From Rhizobiaceae bacterium (lineage in GTDB: Bacteria > Pseudomonadota > Alphaproteobacteria > Rhizobiales > Rhizobiaceae): a stretch of 64,000 nt of DNA. A program made the position numbers and the translations under genes. Within the stretch, counting starts at the first letter, position 1, and each line of letters starts with the position of its first letter. The notes beneath the pieces are model-generated. The model saw only the letters and a list, made by a program, of their open reading frames with translations, did no database searches and was not told the DNA's origin. Where the stretch lies: NCBI GenBank assembly GCA_017643025.1, contig JAEPOG010000003.1, positions 62,001 to 126,000 on the forward strand, written 5' to 3'. Positions 37,589-46,036 of this stretch are shown piece by piece.

Positions 37589-37606
37589 GCGGGAGCCGGC
37601 TCCCGC
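37589..37606. repeat. 18-bp perfect GC palindrome upstream of the nucleoside-binding protein gene
   Basis: GCGGGAGCCGGCTCCCGC is self-complementary and lies 77-94 bases before the BMP gene start, after the msrA stop. It may be an operator for the nucleoside genes or the msrA transcript end; there is no U-run. Confidence 0.4.
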
Positions 37607-37682
37607 CAATAATGTGCCGTTGCGGCTCCAGCAGCGTGCGCTAAAGTAACACTAAGAGTGCAACCGACAGGGTGTGGATCAC

Positions 37683-38672
37683 ATGAAACGAATCTTTTTG
37701 GGCCTTTTGGCCGGCGCCGCGATGACCGTCTCGGCATATGCGCAGGAAATCGCTCCGGCGCTGCTGTTTGACCTTGGCGGCAAGTTCGACAAGTCCTTCA
37801 ACGAAGCGTCCTACAACGGCGCCGAGAGGTTCAAGGAAGAGACTGGCGTCGACTATGTCGAGTTCGAGATATCCAACGATGCGCAGCGCGAGCAGGCGCT
37901 GCTGCGCTTCGCCGAGGATGGCCGCAATCCGATCGTGATGGCCGGCTTCTCCTGGGCTGCGGCCCTCGAGAAGGTCGCCAAGGAATTCCCGGACACCAAC
38001 TTCGCCATCATCGACATGGTCGTTGATCTGCCGAACGTACGGTCGGTCGTCTACAACGAGCATGAGGGCTCCTACCTCGTCGGCATTCTCGCCGCGATGG
38101 CGTCGGAGACCGACAAGGTCGGCTTTGTCGGCGGCATGGACATCCCGCTGATCCGCAAGTTCGCTTGCGGTTACGTCGGCGGTGCCAAGGCTGCCGGTGC
38201 AACCGAAGTCTTCCAGAACATGACGGGCGACACGCCGGCGGCGTGGAACGATCCGACCAAGGGCGGCGAGATTGCCAAGTCGCAGATGGCGCAGGGCGCG
38301 GACGTGATCTACGCCGCGGCCGGCGGCACCGGCGTAGGCGTGCTGCAGGCAGCTGCCGACGAGGGCAAGCTGTCGATCGGCGTCGATTCCAACCAGAACT
38401 ACATGCAGCCGGGCAGCGTTCTCACCTCGATGCTCAAGCGCGTCGATCTCGCTGTCTATGACGCGTTCATGGACGCCAAGAACGGCGAGTTCACCGCGGG
38501 CTTCAACGTTCTGGGCCTCGCCGAGGACGGCGTTGGCTATGCGGTCGACGAGCACAACGAGGCTCTGATCACCGAAGAGATGAAGGCTGCGGTCGAAGAG
38601 GCCAAGGCCAAGATCATCGCCGGCGAAATCGAGGTTCACGACTACATGTCGGACAACAACTGCCCGTACTGA
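37683..38672 (+). CDS. BMP family nucleoside-binding protein of an ABC transporter
   Basis: About 329 residues with a signal peptide (MKRIFLGLLAGAAMTVSAYAQ). Typical BMP/PnrA family elements are GGKFDKSFNEASYNGAE, VGFVGGMDIPLIRKF and DVIYAAAGGTGVGVLQAA. It captures nucleosides in the periplasm for the ATPase/permease set encoded from 40806. Those genes are separated from it by an MFS gene and two reverse-strand genes. A strong terminator follows, so it is expressed separately, as high-copy binding proteins often are. Confidence 0.92.
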   Translation: MKRIFLGLLAGAAMTVSAYAQEIAPALLFDLGGKFDKSFNEASYNGAERFKEETGVDYVEFEISNDAQREQALLRFAEDGRNPIVMAGFSWAAALEKVAKEFPDTNFAIIDMVVDLPNVRSVVYNEHEGSYLVGILAAMASETDKVGFVGGMDIPLIRKFACGYVGGAKAAGATEVFQNMTGDTPAAWNDPTKGGEIAKSQMAQGADVIYAAAGGTGVGVLQAAADEGKLSIGVDSNQNYMQPGSVLTSMLKRVDLAVYDAFMDAKNGEFTAGFNVLGLAEDGVGYAVDEHNEALITEEMKAAVEEAKAKIIAGEIEVHDYMSDNNCPY

Positions 38673-38693
38673 TCGGCAGCTGAACGAGACAGG

Positions 38694-38722
38694 AAACCGC
38701 CGGGCTTGCCCGGCGGTTTTTC
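38694..38722 (+). terminator. Rho-independent terminator of the BMP gene
   Basis: A near-perfect 12-bp stem (AAACCGCCGGGC / GCCCGGCGGTTT) with a tiny loop, ending in a T-run (TTTTTC), 21 bases after the stop. Confidence 0.88.
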
Positions 38723-38788
38723 TTTGGCGCATACGCTTGCGCGCAAGTGGCGGTTGACGCCCGCCACGGCAACCGCGAAGGCCAGCAC

Positions 38789-39967
38789 ATGACAAACAAG
38801 CGCCGGCGCCTTGCCGCCATCTCCATGCTGCTGGTCGCCGGCATTCTGGCCGGCACGCAGCTTGGCAAGATTGCGCCGCTGGTCGCCTGGTACCGCGACG
38901 ACGCCGGCATGTCGCTGGTCGCTATCGGCTGGCTGACTGCGTTGCTCGGCCTCTTCGTCGCGCTTGCCGCGCTCCCTGCCTCCTTCGCAATCCTGCGCGC
39001 CGGGCTGTTCCGGTCCTTCGCTGTCTCGGCGCTTCTTCTCTTCATCGGCGGTGTCGGCATCGCATTGTTCGAGGACCCGACTCTGGTTCTGGCCGCGCGG
39101 CTGGTCGAGGCTCTGGGCTACTTGCCGCTGGTCATCGCCACGCCGGCGCTTGTCACGGTGCTGGCGCCCGCCGACTGGAAGGCCCCAGCGCTCGCCATCT
39201 GGGGCGGCTTCGTGCCGATCGGTTTTGCGATCGCGGATTTCCTCGCTCTGGGCGTCGTGCCGACGCTCGGCGAGCGTACCTTTCTCGGCATCGCCGTTGC
39301 CGCCTTCGGCGTCAGCGGCTTGCTTGCAGTCTGGCTGGCGAAGGGGCTGGACCCGGTCGACGAGCCGCCCGCGCCGGCACGCCCGGCCATCGGCGCTTCG
39401 GTCTCGCCGCATGTGCTCATGGTCGCCGCCGCCTTCGGCATCTATGTCGTGCTTTCGATCGCCGTCTTCGCTTTCCTGCCCGCCTTCGTCGCGTCCGACG
39501 CGTCGGACCTTTTGATTCCGGCCGGCGCCGTTGCGCTTATCGTGCCGGTCGGCAACGTGCTGACCGGCATCCTGATGAAAGGCCGGCGCGCCCGCTTTGC
39601 GGCCTTAGCCGGAATTGCTGGGTTCGTGGCGACTGCCGTTGCGTCAGTGCCGCTGTTCACGCAAAGCGGGCCGCTGGTCGCGACGTCCGCCGCTGTACTC
39701 TACGCGGTCGCCGGCGGCGTCATCGCCTCTGCGCTGTTCGCCAGCGCTCCGTTCATCGTTCCGCCCGGCGGTTCGGTTTCGGTCGCCATCGGCTTCATCG
39801 CGCAGGCCGGCGGCATCAGCACAGTCGCAGCGCCGCCGCTGGCCGGATGGGTGATCGAGAGCTACGGCTTCGCCGGCCTCGGCTGGTTTCTCGCAGCGGC
39901 TGCCATTGTAGGACCGATCCTGCTGTTGCCGATGTTGCGCCGCCCGCTCGATCCGCAAGCGGTGTGA
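38789..39967 (+). CDS. MFS transporter (CynX/NimT-like)
   Basis: About 392 residues with twelve helices. Basic N-terminus NKRRRLAA, then LGKIAPLVAWYRDDAGMSLVAIGWL, resembling CynX/NimT-type major facilitators. The substrate is unknown. The ATG at 38789 (GAAGG upstream) is chosen over an earlier in-frame start at 38747. It sits inside the nucleoside region but is not obviously part of it. Confidence 0.82.
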   Translation: MTNKRRRLAAISMLLVAGILAGTQLGKIAPLVAWYRDDAGMSLVAIGWLTALLGLFVALAALPASFAILRAGLFRSFAVSALLLFIGGVGIALFEDPTLVLAARLVEALGYLPLVIATPALVTVLAPADWKAPALAIWGGFVPIGFAIADFLALGVVPTLGERTFLGIAVAAFGVSGLLAVWLAKGLDPVDEPPAPARPAIGASVSPHVLMVAAAFGIYVVLSIAVFAFLPAFVASDASDLLIPAGAVALIVPVGNVLTGILMKGRRARFAALAGIAGFVATAVASVPLFTQSGPLVATSAAVLYAVAGGVIASALFASAPFIVPPGGSVSVAIGFIAQAGGISTVAAPPLAGWVIESYGFAGLGWFLAAAAIVGPILLLPMLRRPLDPQAV

Positions 39968-39971
39968 CCCG

Positions 39972-40178
39972 TCAGTAGTGCGGCGGCTTGGTCACCGGCA
40001 CGTCCGGCAGTGTCTGTTCCTCGAGCGCCAGAAATCGCTCCGTCAGCGCGTCGAGTTTCTTGCGCATCTTCTCGATCGTCGCCCACTGCTCGGTGAGCTG
40101 CGCCGAGAGCTCGGCGATCGTCCGTTCCTGCTCGGCCGCCAGCATTTCGAGTTTAATGATGCGATCTTCCGTGCTCAC
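39972..40178 (-). CDS. slyX: SlyX family protein
   Basis: A 68-residue coiled-coil protein with the SlyX pattern: RIIKLEMLAAEQERTIAELSAQLTEQWATIEKMRKKLDAL and the C-terminal PPHY. The function of the family is unsettled. Its start overlaps the stop of the upstream thioesterase gene by four bases. Confidence 0.88.
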   Translation of the reverse strand: MSTEDRIIKLEMLAAEQERTIAELSAQLTEQWATIEKMRKKLDALTERFLALEEQTLPDVPVTKPPHY

Positions 40179-40621
40179 CGAACCAGCGTCTCCAGCGCCG
40201 CGCGCAGCCTGTCGTTGAGCGGCATCGGACGCCGCGTTTGCCGGTCGACATAGACGTGGATGAAAAAGCCTTCGGCCGCCGCCGTGTCGTCGTCGTTGCG
40301 GAACAGTCCCACTTCGTAGCGCACCGACGAACCCCCCAGCCGCGCCACGCGGATGCCGGCATGGACGGTGTCGGGGAATGAAAGCTCGGCGTGGTAGCGG
40401 CAGCCGGTTTCGACCACAAGGCCGATCTGTTCGCCGGCGTGAATGTCGAGCACTTCCTTTTCGATCAGCCAGCCATTCACCGCCGTGTCGAACAGCGAAT
40501 AGTGCACCACATTGTTCATGTGGCCGTAGAGGTCGTTGTCGAGCCAGCGCGTGGTGATGGTGCGAAACGTCGCATAGTCGGCGCGGCGCGACGGCGGCTT
40601 GCGGGCGGGTGCGTCGTTCAT
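40175..40621 (-). CDS. Acyl-CoA thioesterase (hotdog fold, 4HBT type)
   Basis: About 148 residues. The hotdog signature TRWLDNDLYGHMNNVVHYSLFDTAVN contains the Asp expected at the active site of 4-hydroxybenzoyl-CoA-type thioesterases (YbgC/FcbC-like). It hydrolyses an acyl-CoA of unknown chain. The start is uncertain: 40621 gives normal length, while an in-frame start at 40669 adds 16 residues. It forms an operon with slyX. Confidence 0.85.
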   Translation of the reverse strand: MNDAPARKPPSRRADYATFRTITTRWLDNDLYGHMNNVVHYSLFDTAVNGWLIEKEVLDIHAGEQIGLVVETGCRYHAELSFPDTVHAGIRVARLGGSSVRYEVGLFRNDDDTAAAEGFFIHVYVDRQTRRPMPLNDRLRAALETLVR

Positions 40622-40805
40622 GAGAAAAAGCGGTGGCGGTCTGTCATTGCGGCGGAAATTGACAAGCATCGCCGCTTTTGTCGAGAGTAGGCATGGGTCG
40701 TCTGGCAGCCGGTTGGGAATTGGCAGGCTACCGCCGAAGTGCTAGGTCTCTTGACCAAATGATAAAAAGTCGCCGGGGCGGCGAACAAGCGAGTGGGAAC
40801 CGGCG

Positions 40806-42338
40806 ATGGCGGAAGCGGCTATCGAGCTAGTCGGCATCAACAAGAGTTTCGGTGCCGTTCGCGCCAACCGGGACATCGATCTCAACATCCCCAAGGGTAC
40901 GATCCACGGTATTATCGGTGAGAACGGCGCCGGCAAGTCGACGCTGATGTCGATCCTCTACGGCTTCTACCAGGCCGACAGCGGCTCCATTTCGGTCAAC
41001 GGCAAGCCGACAGAAATCCACACGCCCAACGACGCCATCGCCGCCGGCATCGGCATGGTCCACCAGCACTTCATGCTGGTGCACAATTTCACCGTGCTGG
41101 AAAATGTCATACTCGGCGCGGAGAGCGAGCCGCTGCTGCGCTCCTCGATTGCCAAGGCGCGCTCCGAGCTTGAGAGGCTGGAACGTGACTACGGGCTTGA
41201 GGTCGACCCCGACGCCATTATCGAGGAGCTTCCGGTCGGCCTGCAGCAGCGCGTCGAAATTCTCAAGGCGCTCTACCGCGGCGCCGACATCCTGATCCTC
41301 GACGAGCCCACCGGGGTGCTCACCCCGGCCGAGGCCGACCACCTCTTCCGCATCCTTGCCCAGCTTAAGGACGAGGGCAAAACCGTCGTCCTGATCACCC
41401 ACAAGCTGCGCGAGATCATGGCTATCACCGACAATGTCTCGGTCATGCGCCAGGGCGAAATGGTCGCCACCCGCAAGACCGCCGAGACCACGGTTGAGGA
41501 ACTGGCCGAGCTGATGGTCGGCCGTCGCGTTCTGCTGCGGGTCGAGAAGGGCGAAGCCAAGCCGGGCGAATTCAGGCTCTCGGTGAAGAACCTGACTGTC
41601 GAGGACTCGCGCGGCGTCACCATGGTCAAGGACGTGTCGTTCGACGTGCGCGCCGGCGAGATCGTCGGCATCGCCGGCGTTGCCGGCAACGGACAGTCGG
41701 AGCTGCTGGAGACAATCGCAGGCATCCGCACCGCCGAATCCGGGACGGTGACATTGCTCGGCACGGAGATCGATATCTCCGGCGAGACCGACCCAGGCGA
41801 TCTGCGCGACCGCGGCCTCGCCCACGTGCCGGAAGACCGGCACCATGTCGGCCTCGTTCTGCAGTTCGAGGAAAACGAGAATTCGGTGCTCGGCTATCAC
41901 GACGAGGCCAAATATGTGAAAGGCCCGTTCCTCGACCGTGACAAGATTGTCACCGAGGCCGAGGCAAACATGAAGAAATACGACATCCGCCCGGCCAATC
42001 CGCATCTGAAGACGGCCAATTTCTCGGGCGGCAACCAGCAGAAGATCGTGCTCGCGCGCGAGCTGGAACAGGACCCCGACGTGCTGATCGTGGGCCAGCC
42101 GACGCGCGGCGTCGACGTCGGCGCCATCGAATTCATCCACCGCCGCCTGATCGACATGCGCGATCAGGGCAAGGCGGTGCTCCTCGTCTCCGTCGAACTC
42201 GACGAGATACGCTCATTGTCCGACCGCATTCTGGTGATGTTCGACGGCCGCATCGTCGGCGAACGCGGACCTGACGCCAGCGAAGGCGAGCTTGGCCTGC
42301 TGATGGCCGGCGTCGAGGAGAAGGAGGCCGCCGAGTGA
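40806..42338 (+). CDS. Nucleoside ABC transporter ATP-binding protein
   Basis: A 510-residue tandem ATPase (two nucleotide-binding domains, RbsA/YufO type). The first half has Walker A GENGAGKST and Walker B LILDEPTGVL; the second has the degenerate Walker A VAGNGQSE and the signature SGGNQQKIVLARE. It powers uptake of the nucleosides captured by the BMP protein. It overlaps the next permease gene by four bases, beginning a run of six genes to 47353. Confidence 0.93.
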   Translation: MAEAAIELVGINKSFGAVRANRDIDLNIPKGTIHGIIGENGAGKSTLMSILYGFYQADSGSISVNGKPTEIHTPNDAIAAGIGMVHQHFMLVHNFTVLENVILGAESEPLLRSSIAKARSELERLERDYGLEVDPDAIIEELPVGLQQRVEILKALYRGADILILDEPTGVLTPAEADHLFRILAQLKDEGKTVVLITHKLREIMAITDNVSVMRQGEMVATRKTAETTVEELAELMVGRRVLLRVEKGEAKPGEFRLSVKNLTVEDSRGVTMVKDVSFDVRAGEIVGIAGVAGNGQSELLETIAGIRTAESGTVTLLGTEIDISGETDPGDLRDRGLAHVPEDRHHVGLVLQFEENENSVLGYHDEAKYVKGPFLDRDKIVTEAEANMKKYDIRPANPHLKTANFSGGNQQKIVLARELEQDPDVLIVGQPTRGVDVGAIEFIHRRLIDMRDQGKAVLLVSVELDEIRSLSDRILVMFDGRIVGERGPDASEGELGLLMAGVEEKEAAE

Positions 42339-43474
42339 GCACGCCTTATGCAAAGCTGCCCGGCTGGGCCGACTACGGGCTGATCCCGTTGATCAACCTT
42401 CTGGTCGCCTTCCTCGTCGCGGGACTGGTGGTTCTGCTCGTCGGCGAAAACCCGCTGCGCGCCGCCGGGATACTTGTCGAAGGCGCTTTCGGGCGCGGCC
42501 AGTCGATCGCCTACACGCTCTATTACGCCACCAGCTTCATCTTCACCGGGCTGGCCGTGGCCGTCGCCTTCCATTGCGGCCTGTTCAACATCGGCGGCGA
42601 AGGCCAGGCCTACATCGCCGGGCTCGGCGTCGCTGTGGTGTGCCTCACCTTCGACAGCATCCTGCCCTGGTGGTTGACATTCCCGCTGGCGATCATCGGC
42701 GCGGGCGCGGTGGGCGCATTCTGGGCCTTCATACCCGGCATATTGCAGGCCAAGCGCGGCTCGCACATCGTCATCACGACGATCATGTTCAACTTCATCG
42801 CCGCGTCGGTCATGGTCTATCTGTTGGTCGACGTGCTGAAGCCGGCCGGTTCGATGGCGCCGCAGACGCGCACCTTCCTCGAAGGCGCTCAGCTGCCCAA
42901 GCTCAACTGGCTGATCGAGATGTTCGGCCTGCCGATCCGCTCCTCGCCCTTCAACATCAGCTTCCTCTTGGCGCTGGTCTGTGCATGGCTGGTCTGGCTG
43001 CTCATCTGGCGCACCAAGCTCGGCTACGAGATCCGCACACAGGGCCACAGCCCCAAGGCTGCGCGCTATGCCGGCATCGGCGAGGCCCGCATCATCGTCA
43101 TCACCATGATCATCTCCGGCGCGCTCGCCGGCATGATGGCGCTCAACCCCATCATGGGCGACCAGCACCGCGTGCAGCTCGATTTCGTCACCGGCGCCGG
43201 CTTCGTCGGCATCGCCGTGGCACTGATGGGGCGGGCGCATCCCGTCGGCATCATCCCGGCCGCCATCCTGTTCGGCGCGCTCTACCAGGGCGGCGCCGAG
43301 CTCTCATTCGAGATACCGCATATCAGCCGCGACATGATCGTCATCATCCAGGGTCTGGTCATCCTGTTCGCCGGAGCGCTGGAGCACATGTTCAGACCGC
43401 AGGTGCAGGCCCTGTTCGCGTCGCTCAGTCCACGTTCGGTCGGCGTCGAGGCCGCCAAGGGCGAGGGGGCCTGA
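42335..43474 (+). CDS. Nucleoside ABC transporter permease 1
   Basis: A 379-residue inner-membrane protein with about ten helices of the BPD_transp_2 (YufP) family; FNIGGEGQAYIAGLG and GYEIRTQGHSPKAARYAGI are family landmarks. It forms the membrane channel with permease 2. It begins at GTG 42335 inside the ATPase stop. Confidence 0.92.
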   Translation: MSTPYAKLPGWADYGLIPLINLLVAFLVAGLVVLLVGENPLRAAGILVEGAFGRGQSIAYTLYYATSFIFTGLAVAVAFHCGLFNIGGEGQAYIAGLGVAVVCLTFDSILPWWLTFPLAIIGAGAVGAFWAFIPGILQAKRGSHIVITTIMFNFIAASVMVYLLVDVLKPAGSMAPQTRTFLEGAQLPKLNWLIEMFGLPIRSSPFNISFLLALVCAWLVWLLIWRTKLGYEIRTQGHSPKAARYAGIGEARIIVITMIISGALAGMMALNPIMGDQHRVQLDFVTGAGFVGIAVALMGRAHPVGIIPAAILFGALYQGGAELSFEIPHISRDMIVIIQGLVILFAGALEHMFRPQVQALFASLSPRSVGVEAAKGEGA

Positions 43475-43475
43475 C

Positions 43476-44774
43476 ATGGATTTCCTGATCACCCTCGTTC
43501 AGGTTCTGGACTCCACCGTCCGTCTCTCCGTCCCGTTGTTGCTCGCCTGTCTCGCGGGGCTCTATTCGGAGCGTTCCGGCATTTTCGACATCGGCCTCGA
43601 GGGCAAGATGCTCGCCGGCGCCTTCGCCGCGGGCGCGGCCGCCGCCGTCATGGGCTCCGCCTGGGCGGGCCTCGCCGTGGGCGTTCTGATCTCGGTGTTC
43701 CTGGCGCTGGTGCACGGCTTCGCTTCGATCACCCATCGCGGCAACCAGATCGTCTCGGGCGTCGCCATCAACTTCGTCGCCGCCGGCTCCACAATTATCC
43801 TCGGCCAGGCCTGGTTCCAGCAGGGCGGGCGCACACCGTCACTCGCCGCCGAAGGGCGCTTCGGCGCAATCCACCTGCCCTTCGAGGACGCCCTTCGCGA
43901 CGTGCCTATCGTCGGCCAGCTCTACTCCGAGCTGCTATCCGGTCACTCGCTTCTGGTCTATTTCGCCTTCTTCATGGTGCCGTTCACCTGGTGGGTGCTT
44001 TTTCGCACCCGCTTCGGTCTGCGGTTGAGGGCCGTCGGTGAAAATCCGGCCGCCGTCGACACGGCGGGCATCTCGGTCGCCTGGCTGCGCTACCGCGCCG
44101 TCATCTGCACGGGCATCCTCTGCGGCTTCGCCGGCGCCTATCTGGCGCTCTCAATGAACGCCGGTTTCGTCAAGGACATGACCGCCGGCCGCGGCTTCAT
44201 CGCGCTCGCGGCGCTTATTTTCGCCAAATGGCGGCCGGTTCCCGCAATGATGGCCTGCCTGCTTTTCGGCTTCCTCGACGCCGCAGCTATCCGCCTCGGT
44301 GGCACCGGCCTGCCCGCCGAGCCGCTGTCGGAGGTTGTGCTCATTCTCTTTGCGCTCGTTGTCACCGGCCTGCTGACCTGGTGGGGCAGGCTGAGCGACG
44401 TCGCCGTGGTCGCGGCGGCGGCGGCGATTGCCTATGTCGTCAGTGTCGCTCTTAGCGCGACAGGCGATGGCACTTCGACGGCGGCGGTGCACGTCGTACG
44501 GCTGATCCCGCTGGCGGTGTTCGCCGGTGTCGCCATTCTGCTCCTCAGAGCGAACTGGAAACTGGCAAATGCCGCGGCGCTCGGCGCGGCCGCCGGGCTG
44601 GTCGGCATTATCGTCGCCGGTTACGTCGCGGCGCTGCCGCCGGAGAATGTCCGCATCCCGGTTCAGTTCTTCCAGGCTCTGCCCTACGTGCTGACAGTCG
44701 TGCTTCTCGCCGGTTTCATCGGCAAGGCCATCCCGCCGCGCGCCGGCGGCCAGCCATATGTGAAGGAGCGGTAG
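43476..44774 (+). CDS. Nucleoside ABC transporter permease 2, with an inserted hydrophobic region
   Basis: A 432-residue BPD_transp_2 family permease (YufQ-like): GLYSERSGIFDIGLEGKML near the N-terminus, GENPAAVDTAGISV in the middle and the usual ending ALPYVLTVVLLAGFIGKAIPP. Relatives I know are about 305-320 residues. Here roughly 110-120 mostly hydrophobic residues (about 275-395) appear between the last usual loop and that ending, enough for three or four extra helices. The reading frame stays open, so it is a true longer protein. Confidence 0.9.
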   Translation: MDFLITLVQVLDSTVRLSVPLLLACLAGLYSERSGIFDIGLEGKMLAGAFAAGAAAAVMGSAWAGLAVGVLISVFLALVHGFASITHRGNQIVSGVAINFVAAGSTIILGQAWFQQGGRTPSLAAEGRFGAIHLPFEDALRDVPIVGQLYSELLSGHSLLVYFAFFMVPFTWWVLFRTRFGLRLRAVGENPAAVDTAGISVAWLRYRAVICTGILCGFAGAYLALSMNAGFVKDMTAGRGFIALAALIFAKWRPVPAMMACLLFGFLDAAAIRLGGTGLPAEPLSEVVLILFALVVTGLLTWWGRLSDVAVVAAAAAIAYVVSVALSATGDGTSTAAVHVVRLIPLAVFAGVAILLLRANWKLANAAALGAAAGLVGIIVAGYVAALPPENVRIPVQFFQALPYVLTVVLLAGFIGKAIPPRAGGQPYVKER

Positions 44775-44838
44775 CGTCGCGTGATCGTGAATGAAGAGTT
44801 CCTGCCTTCGGGCAGGATCAAGCGGCCGAGTAACTGAT

Positions 44839-45231
44839 ATGTCCCACGATTTGTTCGAAGCCGCCCGCGCGGCGATGGCGAAGTGCCATGCGCCCTACTC
44901 GAAATTCCCCGTCGGGGCCGCGTTGCGCACCGAAGACGGACGCGTCTTCGCTGGCGCGAATATCGAGAACGCGTCCTACCCGGAAGGCTGGTGCGCCGAG
45001 ACGACGGCGCTGTCGCACTACGTTATGGCCGGGGGCGGTCGCATCACCGAGATAGCGGTCGTGGCCGAGAAGATGGCGAAGATCACGCCTTGCGGCGGCT
45101 GCCGCCAGCGGCTGGCCGAATTTTCCGGGCCCGACACCAAGCTCCATCTCTGTGATGACACGGGCGTCGTGAAAACTGTGACCATGGCCGAGATATTGCC
45201 GCTCGGCTTCCGCGGAGACGTGCTGAAATGA
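44839..45231 (+). CDS. cdd: Cytidine deaminase
   Basis: A 130-residue zinc enzyme converting (deoxy)cytidine to (deoxy)uridine. Motifs: ANIENASYPEGWCAETTAL (zinc Cys, catalytic Glu) and ITPCGGCRQRLAEF (two zinc Cys), the tetrameric short form. The start at 44839 (MSHDLFEAARAAM) matches the family; a longer in-frame ATG exists at 44791. Its stop overlaps the next gene by four bases. Confidence 0.94.
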   Translation: MSHDLFEAARAAMAKCHAPYSKFPVGAALRTEDGRVFAGANIENASYPEGWCAETTALSHYVMAGGGRITEIAVVAEKMAKITPCGGCRQRLAEFSGPDTKLHLCDDTGVVKTVTMAEILPLGFRGDVLK

Positions 45232-46034
45232 AGGAAGCGATTGCCCGGCTGGTCGAGGCGCTGAACGGGCTTGCCCCGGAAACGGCGCTGGTGCTCGGGT
45301 CCGGGCTGGGCGGTCTCGTGGACGAGGTCGAAAACCCGGTCCGTGTCTCCTATGGTGATCTTCCCGGTTTCCCGAAGAGCGGCGTCACCGGCCACGCCGG
45401 CGAGGTCGTGGCGGGGCATCTCTCGGGCGCGCCGGTGCTGATGCTGTCCGGTCGCGCCCACTATTACGAGGACGGCAATGCCGCGGCCATGCGTCCGGCG
45501 CTGGAAGCGCTCGCCGGTCTGGGCATCAAGAAGCTGATCCTCACCAACGCCGCCGGGTCGCTGGAACCGGACATGGGTCCCGGCTCGGTGATGCTGATCA
45601 CCGACCACATTAACTTCTCCGGCACCAATCCGCTTTTCGGTGAACCATCGGATGCGCGTTTCGTCGGGCTGACGGAGGCCTACGACGCGGGCATGCGTGC
45701 GGCTCTCGAAAAGGCCGCCGCCGCCACAGGCACCGCACTGCACAAAGGCGTCTATATGTGGTTCTCCGGCCCGTCATTCGAGACGCCCGCCGAGATCCGC
45801 ATGGCCCGCGTCATGGGAGCCAACGCCGTCGGCATGTCGACCGTGCCCGAAATCATCCTTGCCCGCTTCCTCGGCATCCGTGCGGCCGCCTGTTCTGTCG
45901 TCACCAACCTTGCCGCCGGCATGACCGGGGCCGAGCTCTCGCATCAGGAAACCAAGGACATGGCGCCGCTCGGCGGCCAGCGGCTGGCGACGATCCTCAA
46001 GGCCGCCTTCGCCGACGGACTGGCGACGGTCTGA
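45228..46034 (+). CDS. Purine-nucleoside phosphorylase (trimeric PNP)
   Basis: A 268-residue protein that phosphorolyses purine nucleosides to base and ribose-1-phosphate. LVLGSGLGGLVDEV (phosphate loop), LSGRAHYYEDGN, LTNAAGSLEPDMGPGSVMLITDHIN and GPSFETPAEIRMARVMGANAVGMSTVPE are the trimeric PNP (PunA/XapA-like) signatures. Confidence 0.94.
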   Translation: MKEAIARLVEALNGLAPETALVLGSGLGGLVDEVENPVRVSYGDLPGFPKSGVTGHAGEVVAGHLSGAPVLMLSGRAHYYEDGNAAAMRPALEALAGLGIKKLILTNAAGSLEPDMGPGSVMLITDHINFSGTNPLFGEPSDARFVGLTEAYDAGMRAALEKAAAATGTALHKGVYMWFSGPSFETPAEIRMARVMGANAVGMSTVPEIILARFLGIRAAACSVVTNLAAGMTGAELSHQETKDMAPLGGQRLATILKAAFADGLATV

Positions 46035-46036
46035 CC

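Noticed and set aside
37518-37682. Purine riboswitch upstream of the nucleoside-binding protein gene
   Set aside because: No three-way junction with the conserved loop sequences could be drawn; only a simple GC palindrome is present.
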